Source of the DNA: Oscillospiraceae bacterium
GTDB taxonomy: Bacteria; Bacillota; Clostridia; Oscillospirales; Ruminococcaceae
DNA: 5,446 nucleotides
Direction of reading: 5' to 3'
NCBI GenBank assembly: GCA_003453215.1
Contig: DMMB01000088.1
Location: forward strand, 1,246 to 6,691
Under the pieces are notes generated by a model that ran no database searches, was not told the origin of the DNA, and saw only the letters and a program-made list of their open reading frames with translations. Positions within the stretch are counted from its first letter, which is position 1. The number at the start of each line of letters is the position of its first letter. The position numbers and the translations under genes are program-made. Shown here piece after piece: positions 4,307 to 5,446 of the stretch.

Positions 4307-5446
4307 TTAGGCCTTGAACATGAGCAGCAGGAAACCTGCGGCAACAGCGGAACCGATAACACCGGCTACGTTGGGGCCCATGGCGTGCATCAGCAGGAAG
4401 TTGGTGGGGTTGTACTTACGACCCTCAACCTGAGATACACGGGCAGCCATAGGAACGGCGGAAACGCCGGCAGAACCGATCAGAGGATTGATCTTGCCGC
4501 CGGTGAGCAGGCACAGTAGCTTGCCCAGCAGAACACCACCAGCGGTGGAGAAGCAGAAGGCAGCCAGACCCATTACAACGATACCAATGGTCTGCAGGGA
4601 AAGGAAGGTTTGACCATCGGCAGTAGCGCCAACGGTGGTGCCCAGCATGATGGTAACGATGTTGCAGAGGGCATTCTGAGCGGTATCGGAAAGACGCTCC
4701 ACGCAGCCGGCCTCACGGAACAGGTTACCCAGCATCAGCATACCGATCAGAGAAGCGGTATCGGGGATGAGCATGATAACAACGCAGGAAACAACGATGG
4801 GGAAGACAACCTTCTCCGCCTTGGAAACCTTGCGCAGCTGGCCCATTTTGATAACGCGCTCTTTCTTGGTGGTCAGAGCTTTCATGATGGGGGGCTGAAT
4901 CAGGGGGATAAGAGCCATGTAGGAATAAGCGGCAACAGCGATAGCAGAAAGCAGTTCGGGAGCCAGCTTATTGGTAACAAAGATGGCGGTAGGACCATCG
5001 GCGCCGCCGATGATACCGATAGACGCAGCCTGAGCAGCGGTGAACAGGTGCTCGCCGCCGATGGTGATGGCATTGGCAAAGATAAAGGCAATGTAGATAC
5101 CCAGCTGAGCAGCAGCGCCGAGCAGCAGGGAGATGGGGTTGGCCAGCAGGGGGCCGAAGTCGGTCATCGCACCTACGCCCATGAAGATGAGGCAGGGGAA
5201 GATGGAGGACTTAACGCCGCGGTGCAGGATCTTGAGAACGCCGGAATCATACCAATGTACGCTGGAGAGTTCGGCCTGGGCCTTAGCCAGCGCAGTAACA
5301 AGTTCCGGGTTTGTGGGATCGGCCGCAAGGGCGGCGGAAGCATTTTGCACCGCAAGGGTGGCAGCTTCGGTGGCATCCTTCATAATACCGGTGTCGGGCA
5401 GGTTGGCCAGCATCATACCAAAAGCGATGGGCAGCAGCAGCAGCGG
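4307..5446 (-). CDS. oadB/gcdB: Sodium ion-translocating decarboxylase beta subunit (OadB/GcdB/MmdB family), N-terminus outside window
   Basis: The minus strand is open from the right edge to the TAA at 4309-4307, showing 380 residues. The frame continues as PLLLLPIAFGMM at the edge, so the first in-window Met (5416) is internal. About 40 N-terminal residues are probably missing. This membrane subunit couples decarboxylation of carboxybiotin to Na+ export. Hallmarks are GVGAMTDFGPLLANP, IIGGADGPTAIF, VAAYSYMALIPLIQPPIM, NPLIGSAGVSAVPMAAR and HAMGPNVAGVIGSAVAAG. By alignment from memory to Klebsiella OadB, Asp203, Tyr229, Asn373, Gly377, Ser382 and Arg389 correspond to visible residues 150, 176, 320, 324, 329 and 336, with identical spacing. 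All Na+-pathway residues are therefore kept. The substrate (glutaconyl-CoA, oxaloacetate or methylmalonyl-CoA) depends on a carboxyltransferase subunit not in the window. It is the last gene of its unit. Confidence 0.93.
   Translation of the reverse strand, partial: PLLLLPIAFGMMLANLPDTGIMKDATEAATLAVQNASAALAADPTNPELVTALAKAQAELSSVHWYDSGVLKILHRGVKSSIFPCLIFMGVGAMTDFGPLLANPISLLLGAAAQLGIYIAFIFANAITIGGEHLFTAAQAASIGIIGGADGPTAIFVTNKLAPELLSAIAVAAYSYMALIPLIQPPIMKALTTKKERVIKMGQLRKVSKAEKVVFPIVVSCVVIMLIPDTASLIGMLMLGNLFREAGCVERLSDTAQNALCNIVTIMLGTTVGATADGQTFLSLQTIGIVVMGLAAFCFSTAGGVLLGKLLCLLTGGKINPLIGSAGVSAVPMAARVSQVEGRKYNPTNFLLMHAMGPNVAGVIGSAVAAGFLLLMFKA

Noticed and set aside
3163..4362. A 399-codon minus-strand open frame across lexA and rubrerythrin
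   Set aside because: It is antisense to two firmly identified genes, its translation is rich in Cys, Arg and His without any family motif, and it has no ribosome binding site. It is a shadow frame.
4103..4519. A 138-codon plus-strand frame across the rbr end and the decarboxylase gene
   Set aside because: It crosses the bidirectional terminator and overlaps two real genes in other frames; no motif is present.

Overview
The window looks like chromosomal DNA of an anaerobic Gram-positive Clostridia bacterium, probably from the Oscillospiraceae / Ruminococcaceae (Faecalibacterium-like) part of the group. This is inference. It rests on the Firmicutes-type LexA with SOS-like operators, a classical rubrerythrin, the beta subunit of a Na+-pumping decarboxylase typical of amino- or dicarboxylic-acid fermenters, strong AGGAGG-type ribosome binding sites and moderately GC-rich coding sequence. 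I see no insertion sequence, phage gene, tRNA, rRNA or CRISPR array.

Left to right: (1) 1-463, minus strand, the N-terminal part of a cardiolipin synthase that runs off the left edge. (2) 464-621, a divergent promoter region. (3) 622-918, plus strand, a small DUF1294 membrane protein ending in a strong terminator. (4) 964-1341, a long AT-rich non-coding stretch ending in a perfect-consensus sigma-A promoter. (5) 1342-2793, a MATE-family multidrug/cation antiporter with a terminator overlapping its stop codon. (6) 2794-2904, the lexA control region, with two SOS-box-like palindromes exactly two helical turns apart. (7) 2905-3486, lexA. (8) 3487-3678, a structured, partly GC-rich spacer ending in a long hairpin that buries the rubrerythrin Shine-Dalgarno sequence. 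(9) 3679-4233, rubrerythrin. (10) 4255-4284, a bidirectional terminator. (11) 4307-5446, minus strand, the decarboxylase beta subunit, whose N-terminus lies beyond the right edge.

The genes are mostly independent transcription units. Their themes are envelope (Cls, DUF1294), efflux (MATE), DNA-damage response (LexA), peroxide/oxygen defence (rubrerythrin) and energy conservation (Na+-translocating decarboxylase). LexA and rubrerythrin are the only pair that could share a transcript, because no convincing independent rubrerythrin promoter is visible between them.

I do not see a clear new biological system. The most interesting signals are non-coding: the anti-Shine-Dalgarno hairpin in front of rubrerythrin, the folded GC-rich element between lexA and rubrerythrin, and the paired, helically phased operators at lexA.
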